In this document: one piece after another, positions 23,412 through 38,385 of the stretch
Position numbering within the stretch: the stretch's first letter is position 1
Layout of the letters: each line of letters opens with the position of its first letter
Source of the DNA: Auriscalpium vulgare
Taxonomy: Eukaryota > Basidiomycota > Agaricomycetes > Russulales > Auriscalpiaceae
DNA: 64,000 bases
Assembly: GCA_019915015.1 (NCBI GenBank)
Contig: JAHBBC010000007.1
Coordinates: 1-64,000, forward strand
Direction: 5' to 3'
Program-made: the position numbers and the translations under genes
The notes under the pieces: generated by a model
The model's input: the letters and a program-made list of their open reading frames with translations, nothing else
The model's database searches: none
What the model was told of the DNA's origin: nothing

Positions 23412-23940
23412 GTGAGCGTCACACACACAGTTTTCCTGATTACCCATGCAATGCGCAGTGATTGCGCATCATGAATCCTCCTCTCGAAACTGCTCGGCCA
23501 TGTTCAAGTCACAATGCAAGGTGGAGCGTCGCGGGCTGCCCTGGGTTGGGCGGCGCGCTGGAGCCTGAGGTGCGCGGGGTTGGGTGCACTGGCAAGGGCG
23601 AGTTGGACACTCCAGCCCAGCCTATGAATGGATGCTGGGCACACAACAACTAGTACAGAGCAGTAGATCTAGACAGTGATAAATGTGTATAGTATGGAAT
23701 ATATTACATGTACACGGCGATGCGCGAGTGATGACGAACATGACAAACAGACAGACAAGACACATATATACTTCGAATGTATGATACAACACAATGTTCC
23801 CGACAACCAAAATACCAACGAAGTGAATGTAAGAACAGGAACCCAGCGCGTGTGGGATGAGCATCGCGCCGCCGGGCGAGGGCATCCAGGTGTGCACCTG
23901 CTTGCGGCGCTTCAGGCGGCGGCGCGGGTGTTGCAATGGA

Positions 23941-24455
23941 TCACGGCGCCGGAGAGGGTGATAGTCGAGGCGCGATGTCCCGGCGCGCGGGCGCGGAGAG
24001 CGACGGCGGGAGAGGGCCTGCGGGCGCACGCAGAAGGGACGGCGACGCGGGCGACGGGTCTGCGAACGCGCTCCCGGGCCTGCAGCACTAAAAAAAGTCA
24101 GCAAACATCCCGGCCATGCAATGCGAAGGCGGACTCACCTGTCCACCGCCGACTCTACGTCCGACTCGACGACGACGTCGTCGTTGCGCTCGCGGCGCAT
24201 GGCGAAGGTCTGCTCGCGCGTGAGGCACACGAGCGCGGCGGCGTTCTCCTCGTGGAGGCGGCGCCCGGCGCCCTCATCATCCTCCTCCTCCGCGGCGGGG
24301 ACCGCGGGCACTGGTGTGGGTGTGAGCAATTGTGGGCGCGGGGACGGTGGGGAGATGAGTGCGTCGAGGTAGAGGCGGCGGAAGGGCGGGAGGATGTAGG
24401 GGACGAGGTATCGGTTGAGGGCGGTGGTGGGGACGGGTGCGTGGGCAGGCGGCAT
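23941..24455 (-). CDS. Hypothetical protein, about 150 residues, two exons
   Basis: Exon 1 runs from ATG at 24,455 to 24,139; the intron is 24,138-24,080 (GTGAGT...CTGCAG); exon 2 ends with a stop at 23,941. The N-terminus contains a hydrophobic, aromatic stretch (RYLVPYILPPFRRLYL), followed by a Pro-rich and then an acidic segment (AAEEEDDEGAG), and ends Pro/Ala/Arg-rich. I recognise no family. The clean splice signals and the coherent first exon are the support. It lies inside the inverted-repeat unit with its start only about 40 bases from the right repeat, so it may also be captured or low-complexity DNA. Confidence 0.35.
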
Positions 24456-24493
24456 TGATAAGATAAGATAGCAGTGACGAAAGCACGATGAAG

Positions 24494-24563
24494 GGGCGAT
24501 GAAGGGTGTCAGAACAGCCTCGCAGGCTGTTTCTAAAAACAGCCTCGGAGCGTGCCCGCCGTG
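24494..24563 (-). repeat. Inverted repeat, right copy (70 bases)
   Basis: Reverse-complement partner of 21,351-21,420 with two mismatches, including the same 8-base-pair hairpin. Beyond position 24,494 toward the inside the similarity fades. Confidence 0.9.
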
Positions 24564-24729
24564 TGGCCGCCGCATTGTGCGATCACTGACCGTCTCGCCT
24601 TTGTCCCCCACGGAACACCCGTTCCTGCCTGTGGTCGGACGCCATCCACACAGTGTCTGCCACACATGTGCCTTCGCGGCCATGGACTTCCCTGGCTCTT
24701 TCGTCTTCCATTCGGTGACAGTTGAAGAA

Positions 24730-24737
24730 TATAAAAG
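24730..24737 (+). promoter_or_regulatory. TATA box of the CCCH gene
   Basis: TATAAAAG about 100 bases before the ATG at 24,839, followed by a CT-rich leader. Confidence 0.6.
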
Positions 24738-24838
24738 GTAGCCCTCATTGCCTCGTCTGCTTCACCTCTCCCTCAATCTGTGCAACCCTCGCAGACTCTT
24801 GACTCGCTTTGACCTTCCCCCACACAGACCCCAACAGA

Positions 24839-26597
24839 ATGACAATCAACGTCAATAGTGGGTATCTTTTTCGCCCCCAGCTTGTTGATTTGTTGACTGG
24901 CAAAGCTGCTCTCCCTGTAGTGCCACCCTCGCACAACAACACCACCCACATTCAGGGCGTCCTGAGCGGCTACCAGAGTCGTGTCATTGCACGTCCCGCC
25001 GCACGCAGCGGGCAGTCCGGCTCCAAGGTACAACCCCGCACGGGCAGGCACCTCGCGCCGTCGACCGGCCACGTCCGTCTGTTAGCTTCGAGCCACAGGG
25101 CGGACGCGACTTCTCCGGTTGAGCGAGCCACCGGCATCAATGCGCACGAGTTAGCCACGCACGATGCGCGAGCCGTATCAGTTGGAACTCAAGCGGACGT
25201 GTTTGCCAGATATAAAGCCCTCAGTGAGGGCGCTTCACTGACACAAACATCTCTCACTCTCAGTCCCTCCGAAGGACAAGTGATTCAAGCCATGTCGAAC
25301 TTGACATCCGGTATGGGCCCTCAGAACACCCGCACAGACCGTGCTCGTCCCCAAGCAACAGGTCGTACGCGATACAAATCGGGTCCGCACGGCTTGGATG
25401 GGGCAAAGCTCGTGCCGCGTAACCACCTTGCTTACAAGACAGCGCCATGTCGGCACTGGACCAAAAACAACGGATGGTGCCCCCTCGGAGAGGCGTGTTG
25501 CTTGTGCGTGGTTTTTCCTCTCCTATCACTCACTCTGACCGCCCCGCTTGGTTGCAGTATTCATGACGATAATTTGAAGTGGGTGCCAGCGACTGCAGAT
25601 ATCAGTCGGATGCCATCCCCAAGCGTGTCTGGCTCCACCGCCGTCTCGTCTTTTCGTTCGTCTCCCGTAGGTTCAACTGGCGGCCAATATTACCCGTCGC
25701 GTCGTCAGCAGAAGACCACACATTGCTGGGCGTACGTCCAGGGCCGTTGCCAGTTGCCCGACTGCCAATATATCCACCCAGCGGATATCGAGCAGTGTAT
25801 GTCATTACATTCTTCTCTCTGTCCCTTCTCACAGGCGAATCTCCACAGACAAAGCGTATACGCCATGCGCGTCGGGCAAATTTTGCGTTCTGGGGCGGGA
25901 GTGCCCTTTCAAGCACATGGAAGTCGACGGCCTCCCCCGCCGCCCTCTTCGACCTGACAGCACGGTCTACTTCGTTCCCGACCCCCCTCCGGCACCCATG
26001 ATAAACGGCACGGTCTACTACCCTCTCCCCACGTCAACCTTGCTGGCATCTGTACCAACGGCATATAGTGCCCCTGTGCCCGACTTCTTGCCAGCCCCGT
26101 CCTCGGGGCCCTTGCGCATCTCGCCGCCCCCAAGCGTGCAGGAAGTCGGACTCGAGGACATATCGGAGGGCACGCCTATGCTTCCAGAGCAGCCGGCTGC
26201 CGAATACTGGGCAGACGCTGCGACTCGCGATTGGGTGGGGTACCAGCACCGCATCAGCGTCGCGGAGGTGCTTCCCGTCGAGGATTACTCCCGTGGGGCC
26301 GGGCACGCGCGCCGCGCGAGCGAGTCCGTGCGGCCGACCCCTACTCCCTTTCTAGTCGCGGAAATTCCCCGCGAGGAGCTTTGCGCACAGGTCGCCTCTT
26401 TGGACATGCTCGCAAATTCGGCCAAGCTGCGCAAGACCATGCGGGGCAGCCTCCACATTGCAACCGATCGGCCGCTGCCCCACCAGGACCGCGAGTTCCC
26501 GCAAACCGCAAGCACTGCCGTTTTCCCAACGATCCCGCGTAACGGAAGGGGCCATGCTAAGCGCTTCAGCGTCACCTTGAAGCAGGGTGATTGGTAG
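24839..26597 (+). CDS. Protein with three CCCH-type zinc fingers
   Basis: Probable RNA-binding protein. Finger 1 is C-x8-C-x5-C-x3-H-like around KTAPCRHWTKNNGWCPLGEA, with its final His encoded after the first intron (25,503-25,558). Finger 2 is THCWAYVQGRCQLPDCQYIH. Finger 3 is PCASGKFCVLGRECPFKH, reached through an intron that starts at about 25,799 and ends at 25,849. The first 190 residues are Ser/Thr-rich and the C-terminal 220 residues are Pro-rich and unstructured-looking, ending FSVTLKQGDW. The reading frame is unbroken. ATG at 24,839 is preferred over the upstream TTG in frame. I cannot assign an orthologue; tandem CCCH proteins act in mRNA turnover or processing. Confidence 0.78.
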
Positions 26598-26750
26598 GAG
26601 AATTGAACAATTGTGGATATATGCAGGATCAATGTATCATTAATTGTGCGATGTATTAGTCTCTTCACTCTGGTGTTGGTTCATTTACAGCATAACATTG
26701 TATCGTGGCACTGTGGTAGTATCATTGCACTTGGGAATGCATATCTTATA

Positions 26751-31524
<4,774 letters not shown>

Positions 31525-31660
31525 GGTGGAAGTTGGCGGTGAAGTCGAGTCGGCCGATAGGCGCCCGCCGCGGGCGCAGCTGGTGGCACGCGCGGCCCGT
31601 CGCACACATCCACCTCGACCAGTCCTCGACCACTGACGACCTCCGTCACAGGACCTCAGA
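31525..31660. promoter_or_regulatory. Bidirectional promoter PRP16/GET2
   Basis: Only 136 bases separate the start codons of two divergent housekeeping genes, so both promoters must overlap here. The region is GC-rich and lacks a TATA box, as is usual for constitutive genes. Confidence 0.6.
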
Positions 31661-32827
31661 ATGTCGACTCCTGCAGCGCGCGCAGAGGCTCGCCGCCAGG
31701 CGATACTGAAACGCGGCTCTGACCGCCTCGCCAAACTCACCAACACCGCGCGTGGCGAGGACGCCGCCATACTCCACGACGGTGCGTCCTCGTTCTCATC
31801 TCATCCTCCTCCCTCATGCCAATTTCTCGCAGACCCACCCATCCCTCCCTTGCCCTCTGCACCCGGCGTGAATCTTGCCAATTTCATCGGCGAGGAGTCC
31901 GCGCCCCCGCCATCCGTCCGCCGCCGCCCGGCCCCCGACGCCCACGCATCGCCCTTTGACGCCCTCGGTCTCGGCGGCGCACCCCCGGATCCATCAGTTT
32001 GGTCAGAGCAGCAGCAGCAGCAGCTCATGCAGGCTTTAATGGGCGGGACCGCAAGCGCCGGCCGCCCAGGAGCCAGCACACCGCAGGACAACCCCCTCGC
32101 AGCACTAATGTCTGCCATGGGCGGCGGTGGCCTACCTCCGGGTGGTGGACCAGGCCCAACGTCGAACAATGCCGCTGGGCCATCTCCGGATGACCCGCTC
32201 ATGGCGCTCATGTCGTCGCTCTCGGCGGGTGCACCACCGCCGGGGGCTGCCGCTTCTGCTCCTACCACCGTAAAGCCCAAGTCGCTCGCTCAGAAGCTAC
32301 TGCCCGTCTTCCACATCCTGTCAGTATGGACATTGGTGGCGTACTTTGTGTTGTGGAAAGAGCCGGGGGAGTTCTATGGGCGAGTATCGTCGGCGGAACT
32401 GCCGGGTGGGCTGTGGCGGCGATGGGCAGACTTGAGATCACGACAAGCAATCGAGAACGCATGGGGTGTTCAGGTTGTGGTATGTCTTGATTGATTCTTT
32501 GCATTGTAAATTTCTAATGTGCCGTTGTAGCCGTTCTTTTGGGCGTTCATCTCATTGGAACTCGCACTTCATTCATTCCGCATATTTTCTGGCCTGGTGA
32601 GTCCACACCCTATGAAAAAATCACTGCCTAACCGTCCCGTCCAGGATGCAATCCAACCGCCAATGCTGCTCATGCTCGCGCTGCCGCATCTCCCCAAACC
32701 CCTTCCCTTCGTGATCATGACTGCTCTCAAATACTTCCAAATGGCAGGAGCAATATTCGATGATTTGGCTGCTGCAATCGTGGCCTTTGGCTTGTTTGTC
32801 GCTCTTGCGGGATTTCTCGCGACATAG
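31661..32827 (+). CDS. GET2: GET complex subunit Get2 (tail-anchored protein receptor)
   Basis: ER membrane receptor for the Get3-client complex in tail-anchored protein insertion. The N-terminus has the expected cytosolic basic motif (EARRQAILKRGSDRLAKL) that recruits Get3, then a long Pro/Gly/Gln-rich linker with repeated NPLAALMSAM and DPLMALMSSL phrases. Three membrane spans close the protein: around LPVFHILSVWTLVAYFVLW, PFFWAFISLELALHSF and AAAIVAFGLFVALAGFL. Three introns have clean borders, for example the first between LHD and PPIPPL. Family identity rests on the basic head plus the three C-terminal spans; sequence conservation of Get2 is low, so I hold this slightly below certainty. 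Confidence 0.8.
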
Positions 32828-33222
32828 CTCGCCTGACAGTCTCCTCCTTGTATATCTGCAATCTGCGATCACGGCCTCGATGACATTGTCTAGCACGGGA
32901 GTCACCAGTATATAATATTCACCCACGATATAATGGGCACATCCAAGTGTCAGACCTCGTCTCGAGATGGTCCGATGACAACAATCTTGCGTGCACAGGC
33001 ACGAGTCACAAATGCCAGTCTAGTGTGGTTTCATTTCGATGAGGTAGCTGATCTCCGAAAGGGAGGAGAGAATACTGTGCGAGCGTACTGATGCCCCTCC
33101 GGCGGGACCAGCAGAAGACGAGTATACAAGACACTGTGGGAGGGAGCGCAGGAGTTCGGTGTACATTCGCGGTGTTGAGCACGTTGAGCTGTTGGCGTTG
33201 GCGGTGTCGTATTCAAATCAGG
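32828..33222. other. 3' flank of GET2
   Basis: Nothing recognisable; a TATATAA-like stretch near 32,908 is more likely part of the 3' UTR than a promoter. Confidence 0.3.
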
Positions 33223-33423
33223 ATGGCAGCCCTCACGTTTCCTATTCAAGTATACCATACCTACATGGCCACCTTGTCAGCACAACGTCGTGCAGCAACC
33301 AGCTTGAATTTGGACATACATGATATCTTCCCGTCTTGGTCCAACAACCCTCACGCATCCTTGACTTTGGAACAAATAGCCCGCATTGTCAGAGATAACG
33401 AATGTGCCGCAGGGGCGAGATGA
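33223..33423 (+). CDS. Small open frame, 66 residues, unknown
   Basis: ATG at 33,223 to a stop at 33,423. The last 45 residues (from LSAQRRAATSLNLDIHDIF through LTLEQIARIVRDNE) look protein-like, with a helical, evenly mixed composition. It is convergent with the mitochondrial ribosomal protein gene, 50 bases away. I recognise no family and the start may lie in another exon. Confidence 0.28.
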   Translation: MAALTFPIQVYHTYMATLSAQRRAATSLNLDIHDIFPSWSNNPHASLTLEQIARIVRDNECAAGAR

Positions 33424-33473
33424 TATATGGGCTATATTAGAATACAGGAAGGGTTCCTGCGGGACATGTGGGG

Positions 33474-34126
33474 TCAGGGCAAGACGGCTGCCGCGCCTGT
33501 CTTTAGCGGATCCGGGGCACTAGGAGACGGCACTGGTGCGGCAGAGGCAGAGGCACTCGTCTTCGACAACGACGGCCTCGCCCGTACTGGTGGCTCGTCA
33601 ACAATGGGTAGCCCCGCCGCGGCGCGCTCTGTCTTCCACCGTGCCCAAGTGGCGCCGCCTGCCGTCTCCATGACCTCCTGGAATATCTTGGAGGACCATT
33701 TTCCCTGCAAAGGCACGCTCTTCGTCACGCCATCCTCTGCAAGCAGACACACAGAGAAGCACAACACACATCAGAGACGGAAGGACGCGTTGAGCGACGC
33801 GTAACTCACTGAATTGCAATACGAGCTCCGGGTCCCACGTCTCCTCCTTCGTCTTGATCTTGCGCGTGACCTGGATGTCCAACTTTGGGTTTGCGTAGCG
33901 TATTCGTGGCAGGTCTTCCTTCAGAAAATGCCTGCGATGCATGCTCATGAGCATACGAGAGCAACATGGGAGGGCGAGGATAAACGCACCGCGCACCCCA
34001 GTGGTCATTTCGGAAGGCGAGGGTCAGCTTCAGGCTTTGGAGACCAACGAGCTGTGGTCGTGGCGCCTTGTTGAGTTGCGCCATGACTTTTGAGAGCCTG
34101 GATGGCCCCAGGACTTTTCGAGGCAT
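33474..34126 (-). CDS. MRP49: Mitochondrial ribosomal protein, L51/S25/CI-B8 domain (mL61/Mrp49-like)
   Basis: Predicted component of the mitochondrial large ribosomal subunit. The domain shared by mL43, mS25, mL61 and complex I subunit B8 is visible in the first 100 residues: LKLTLAFRNDHWGARHF, then LPRIRYANPKLDIQV and the LQFKDG strand. Two introns split it (after GGTGCGCG, and within the Lys codon of FKDG). The C-terminal extension of about 75 residues is Ala/Ser/Pro-rich and specific to this lineage. The basic N-terminus (MPRKVLGPSRLSKV) could serve for mitochondrial import. Among the possible family members, mL61 fits the sequence around HFLKEDLPRIRYANP best, but this choice is inference. 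Confidence 0.72.
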
Positions 34127-34322
34127 GGTGAGGACACTGACGGGCTGAGCCGCAGCGCGCGCCGCTGGAGGACTTCAGCCAGGTTCTCACGGCCTGTCTT
34201 CGCAGGTGGTCTGCACGGTGCACCCTCCATCCTCATTATCGCCGTCTATTCCATATCTCTTCCAAACTTTCGTGTCTTCAAACTCCAGAAAGCACAGAGT
34301 CAACTTCGACCTGAGCGAAAGC

Positions 34323-37300
34323 ATGCACACAACTTCGAGCGGGAACACGCGCCCATGGACAGGCCAAACGCGTCCGACGTCCACTGCGCGTCCGCGAACC
34401 GGTCAATCGCGTCCCGGAACAGCGCGCCCGACCACTGCGGCATCATCACGTCATGAGGCGAGCTTTGTTGTTGCTGTCCTCGAGGGTCGGGGCGTCGCGC
34501 ATGAGGTCGGCATCGCAGCCCTCGACAGAGACACCGGCCGCGCGGTGCTCATTCAGGTCAGTTTGTCGGACGCGAACCTTGAGGGACGGCGGTACTTACC
34601 TCGATACATACAGCTTGCGGACTGTCAGACATACGTGAAGACGCTCCACCAAATGCACTTGCACAATCCCTGCCTCATCCTCGTCCCGGACACTTTCCTT
34701 TCTATCGCGGACAGTGCGTTCACTTCGCATGGCAAGGCCTCCACTGCGACGACGCTGTTGGTTCAATGCATTCAAGACGAGTTTCCTGGCGTACCGCTTG
34801 AGCCAGTACTGAGGAAATACTGGAATGACGACGCGGGTCCGTCTTCAGTTCGCTCTCACTCCTCGTTCTTACGCCAACACATCGCAGGGCTGCAATTTAT
34901 CGACCAATTGTGCGTGCAGGACGACGAACGCGCGGCCACTCTTCTTGCTGCATCAAGCAAGTGCGTATATGCGCACCTATCTAATCCCGCACGAGCTTAT
35001 ATGCCGCCGACACAGATACTACGCGCTGTCTGCGGCAGCCGCTCTCTTCAAGCACGCAGAAATCAAACTGAATACAACTTTTTCCAATGCGTCTCTCCTC
35101 ATTCGCTTTGTCCCTGTCGAAGGAACCATGTTGATTGATCCTGAAACCGCGCGGAATCTCGAGCTCGTGGGTAACCGAACGTTTAAGAAGTCTGCGCACT
35201 CTCTCTTTGGGTATGTCCTTTGATTCTTCGCCTATATCCTGCATCTGATACCTTTCACAGGGTCCTTAACCATACATATACTGCCATGGCTGGTCGCTTG
35301 TTGCGCGCAAACATTCTTGCTCCAGTCACCGGTTAGTCAACATCTTCATTGAACTCTGAAGCCGTCAATGCTACGATTTCAACAGTGCAGGCTTCCGTCG
35401 ATGCACGCCTGGATGTCGTTGAAGGTGCGGTTCCTTTTGTAGGTCTGAGATATCATCTTACAAAGCTCTGTAGAACTGGTCCAGGCAGAAGATATGTTTA
35501 CGTCGTTACGAGACGCCTTAAAGCCCTTCAACAAAATGGATTTTGACAAGCTCATCTCCTCGGTTAGTGGGCATCCCAGTCTGAATTTTCCCATTTTCTA
35601 ATGAACGCCTGCCAGCTGGTATCGAGCGAAGCTCGTGCTAGTGAGGGAGCTAGTGCCCGGACTGCCTCGAATCGCGTTACCCAGATGCTCAATCTGCGGA
35701 CCGTCGTGAGATGCCTTCCTGCTGTGCAGAGGGCCCTGGGAGGCTCCAAGAGTCAACTGCTTCAGATCATCAGCGAAGTACTTATCAGCCATGCTGCGTC
35801 AGGTGTCACCTCACAATTGTGTCCAGTTGCTCTCAGATCATAGAATTTCGAAGATAGAAACCCAGATATGCGCAAGCTTGAATGAAGATGCCGCGCTGCA
35901 GAAGGTGCAGTTCAGTGTGCGTTTCGCAACTGAGGTTCTACTCATACCTCTTTAGACGGGAATTGGCGCAGTGAATGCCCGAGTGTATGCTGTCAAGGTC
36001 GAATTCCCTCCTGTCCGCCTCTGTGTGCCTGCTCCGCTCATAAGCTTAACAGGCAAATTGCAATCCCTTGCTGGATGTTGCGCGCGAGACATACAAGGAG
36101 AATGTCGGGGACATTCAAGCACTGCACCGCGCCTTGGTCGAGCAGCACGACCTTCCGATTGCACTCATCTACCAGGACTCAGGCTTCGCCTTCGCGATGA
36201 AGAAGGGCGATCTGGACGGAAAGTTACCTTCCGGATTCACCAACGAGGCTGTGCAGAAGGGGCGATATGTCTTCTCGAGCGTTGACCTGGTATGTTCCGA
36301 TTCTCTCTCTCCCGCGCCACCGCTCACTTTCCGTATGATAGCAAAAACGAAACGCGAGGATGAAAGACGCTTTGGACGAATCCTTGAGCTTGAGCATGAC
36401 GTATGACCCCATGTTATTCTGTTACTTCATACGCTGATGTGTTGCAAGGACTATCAACTCCCTCGTCGCTCGCATCGTGGAAGACATCGGCGCCTTGTAT
36501 AAGGCTTCCGAGGCGGTATTTCTCCATATACGATCAGTGTGCGTCTTATCCAACCAACTTCACTTCAGATCGCCCTCCTGGATATGTTATGGTCTTTCGC
36601 GCACGTGTCCATCTGTACGTGGCTTCGTCCTTGCAGGGCTTTCTCTGCTAAACAGATATGAAACCACAGTGAAGAACTACGGTGAGAGCGATTTGTCTGG
36701 AATGCGATCGATAATTCAGATTAGGTAGTTCGCCCCGAGTTTACGGGCACGCTCGCGATCAAGGCTGGGCGCCATCCCATACTTGAGAACGTGCAGTCTG
36801 CTGGGACGTTGGTGCCGAACGACGTCTATTGCTCCGATTCGTCAGCTTTCCAGATCATCCATGGCCCAAAGTACGCGCACGTCTTGTCCGGCTCGTCTTC
36901 CGTTCCTAATCTTATTTTGAACAGCATGTCAGGCAGGTGGCCTGAACGTCGGGCCGCAATCTGAACTCATATAGGTTCAGGCAAAAGCACGTACCTCAAG
37001 CAAATCGGTCTGCTGACGATCATGGCCATGTGCGGCTGCTTTGTTCCAGCTGAGTACGGGAGCTTTCGGTCGGTTCCCCATCTGCACGTCTCCGTCGCAC
37101 GTTTTGATATCGTTGTTCGCAGCATACATGATGCCCTTCTCACACGGCTCTCTAACGATGACGACATGGAGAAAAGCCTCAGCACGTTCGCTAACGAGAT
37201 GGCGTCGTCAGCGATGATATTAGGTCTGGCAACGTCTCAGACTTTGGTACTGATTGACGAACTGGGGAGAGGGACCTCAACCAAGGAGGGCGTCGCCATC

Positions 37301-38192
37301 TCCCACGCCATTGGTGAAGCCTTGATAAACATGCAGGTTAGTCTCAATTTGCGCCGTTGGGAGGCCAGCTCTCATCATATCGGCCAGTGCTTTGTCTTTT
37401 TCGCTACGTGAGTCGTCCACCTGTCCAATCAGTCGCCAGGAGCTGGACAACAATTTCAGTCACTACCACGAGCTATCCGTCACCCTCTCCCGACAACCGA
37501 CAGTGGTGAAGTGCGTGCATTTACTGGCTCGCGTCTGCCTGTCGCTTATCTGGCATGGACAGCCTGCATCTTCAAACTCAGGTCAGAAGCCGAGTCTGTT
37601 GACGCAGCCACGCGCTGACGCCCTCGCAGAAAACGCGGCTGTCGAGTTCCAGCATCGGACTTGCGTTCCAGTACAGGTACGTCCACAGTCCCATGTTGAT
37701 TGGTGCCTGTCACGCGCGGCGATCCTCCCATGTGCAGGATAGTCGACGGCGTTCCGGAAGGCGTGGACCACTACGGTATAGTGTCCGGCAGTTCGCACGT
37801 CCATTCTAACACCTGAGGATGCTTGCCTCGCGAAGGCATCAACCTCGCGCGCCTCGCCGATCTCCCGCACGACGTCCTCGTGAACGGTCGCGCCAACGCG
37901 GTCCGCCTCGCCGAACTGGAGGCGCAGCAGCACGAATCCAGCGACTCGAGCAAGATGGCGAACAGGAGGAAAGCCCTGCTGAAGGTACAGTAGCGGATCG
38001 ACTAAATGGACTGTTGCGGGACGGTGGGGCGCCGCGCGGACATGTTATACTAACAATACTGCTTCGGACATTTAGCTACGCACTCAGCTTAGGCAGGCGC
38101 TGGACCACTCGACGCTTCCCCCGGAGGATCTTCGCAAGTACCTCGCTCGTCTGCAGAAGGACATTACGAAGACGCTGCATGAAAATCTATGA
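34323..38192 (+). CDS. MSH4: Meiotic MutS homologue Msh4
   Basis: Partner of Msh5 in stabilising meiotic crossover intermediates. Many short introns (at least 15). There is no mismatch-recognition domain at the N-terminus, as expected for Msh4; instead about 40 residues of Thr/Arg/Pro-rich repeats (RPTSTARPRTGQSRPGTARP) precede the connector domain (VGIAALDRDTGRAVLIQ). The lever region includes AGLQFIDQL and LRANILAPVT. The ATPase has Walker A GPNMSGKSTYL, built from three exons, Walker B TLVLIDELGRGTS, and FFATHFQEL. The C-terminal helix-turn-helix ends THEN-like at ITKTLHENL. The exon carrying ATGTCAG appears to use a GC donor (see findings). The frame is intact throughout. ATG at 34,323 is the first in-frame ATG. 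Confidence 0.92.
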
Positions 38193-38385
38193 ACGGAAGG
38201 ACTCGTGGTGCGGCGCTCTCTGCATCTGTCTTGTCTGATCAGGCCTGTGGAGTATTGTATTGTCAGCCTAGTTATTGATATTGAACTCTCATGCGACTCT
38301 GAAGAATACTACTGTATTTGCATCTTTCTGTCGGGAAGCTTGACAAAACTCGAAAGCAATCACACTAATATACAATGAAGCACAG

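Larger units (their letters stand above)
21351..24563. mobile_element. Candidate 3.2-kb inverted-repeat unit carrying an MPE1 pseudogene
   Basis: Two 70-base inverted repeats, 21,351-21,420 and 24,494-24,563, bound this segment. The outer ends read CACGGCGGGCACGC inward from both sides, and the bases just outside are TGG on the left (21,348-21,350) and TGG on the right (24,564-24,566), compatible with a 3-base target duplication. No transposase is present inside, so it would be non-autonomous. The contents are a frameshifted MPE1 copy and a small leftward gene. I infer a Pack-type gene-capture element, but two independent insertions of a small repeat in opposite orientation would look similar. 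Confidence 0.5.
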
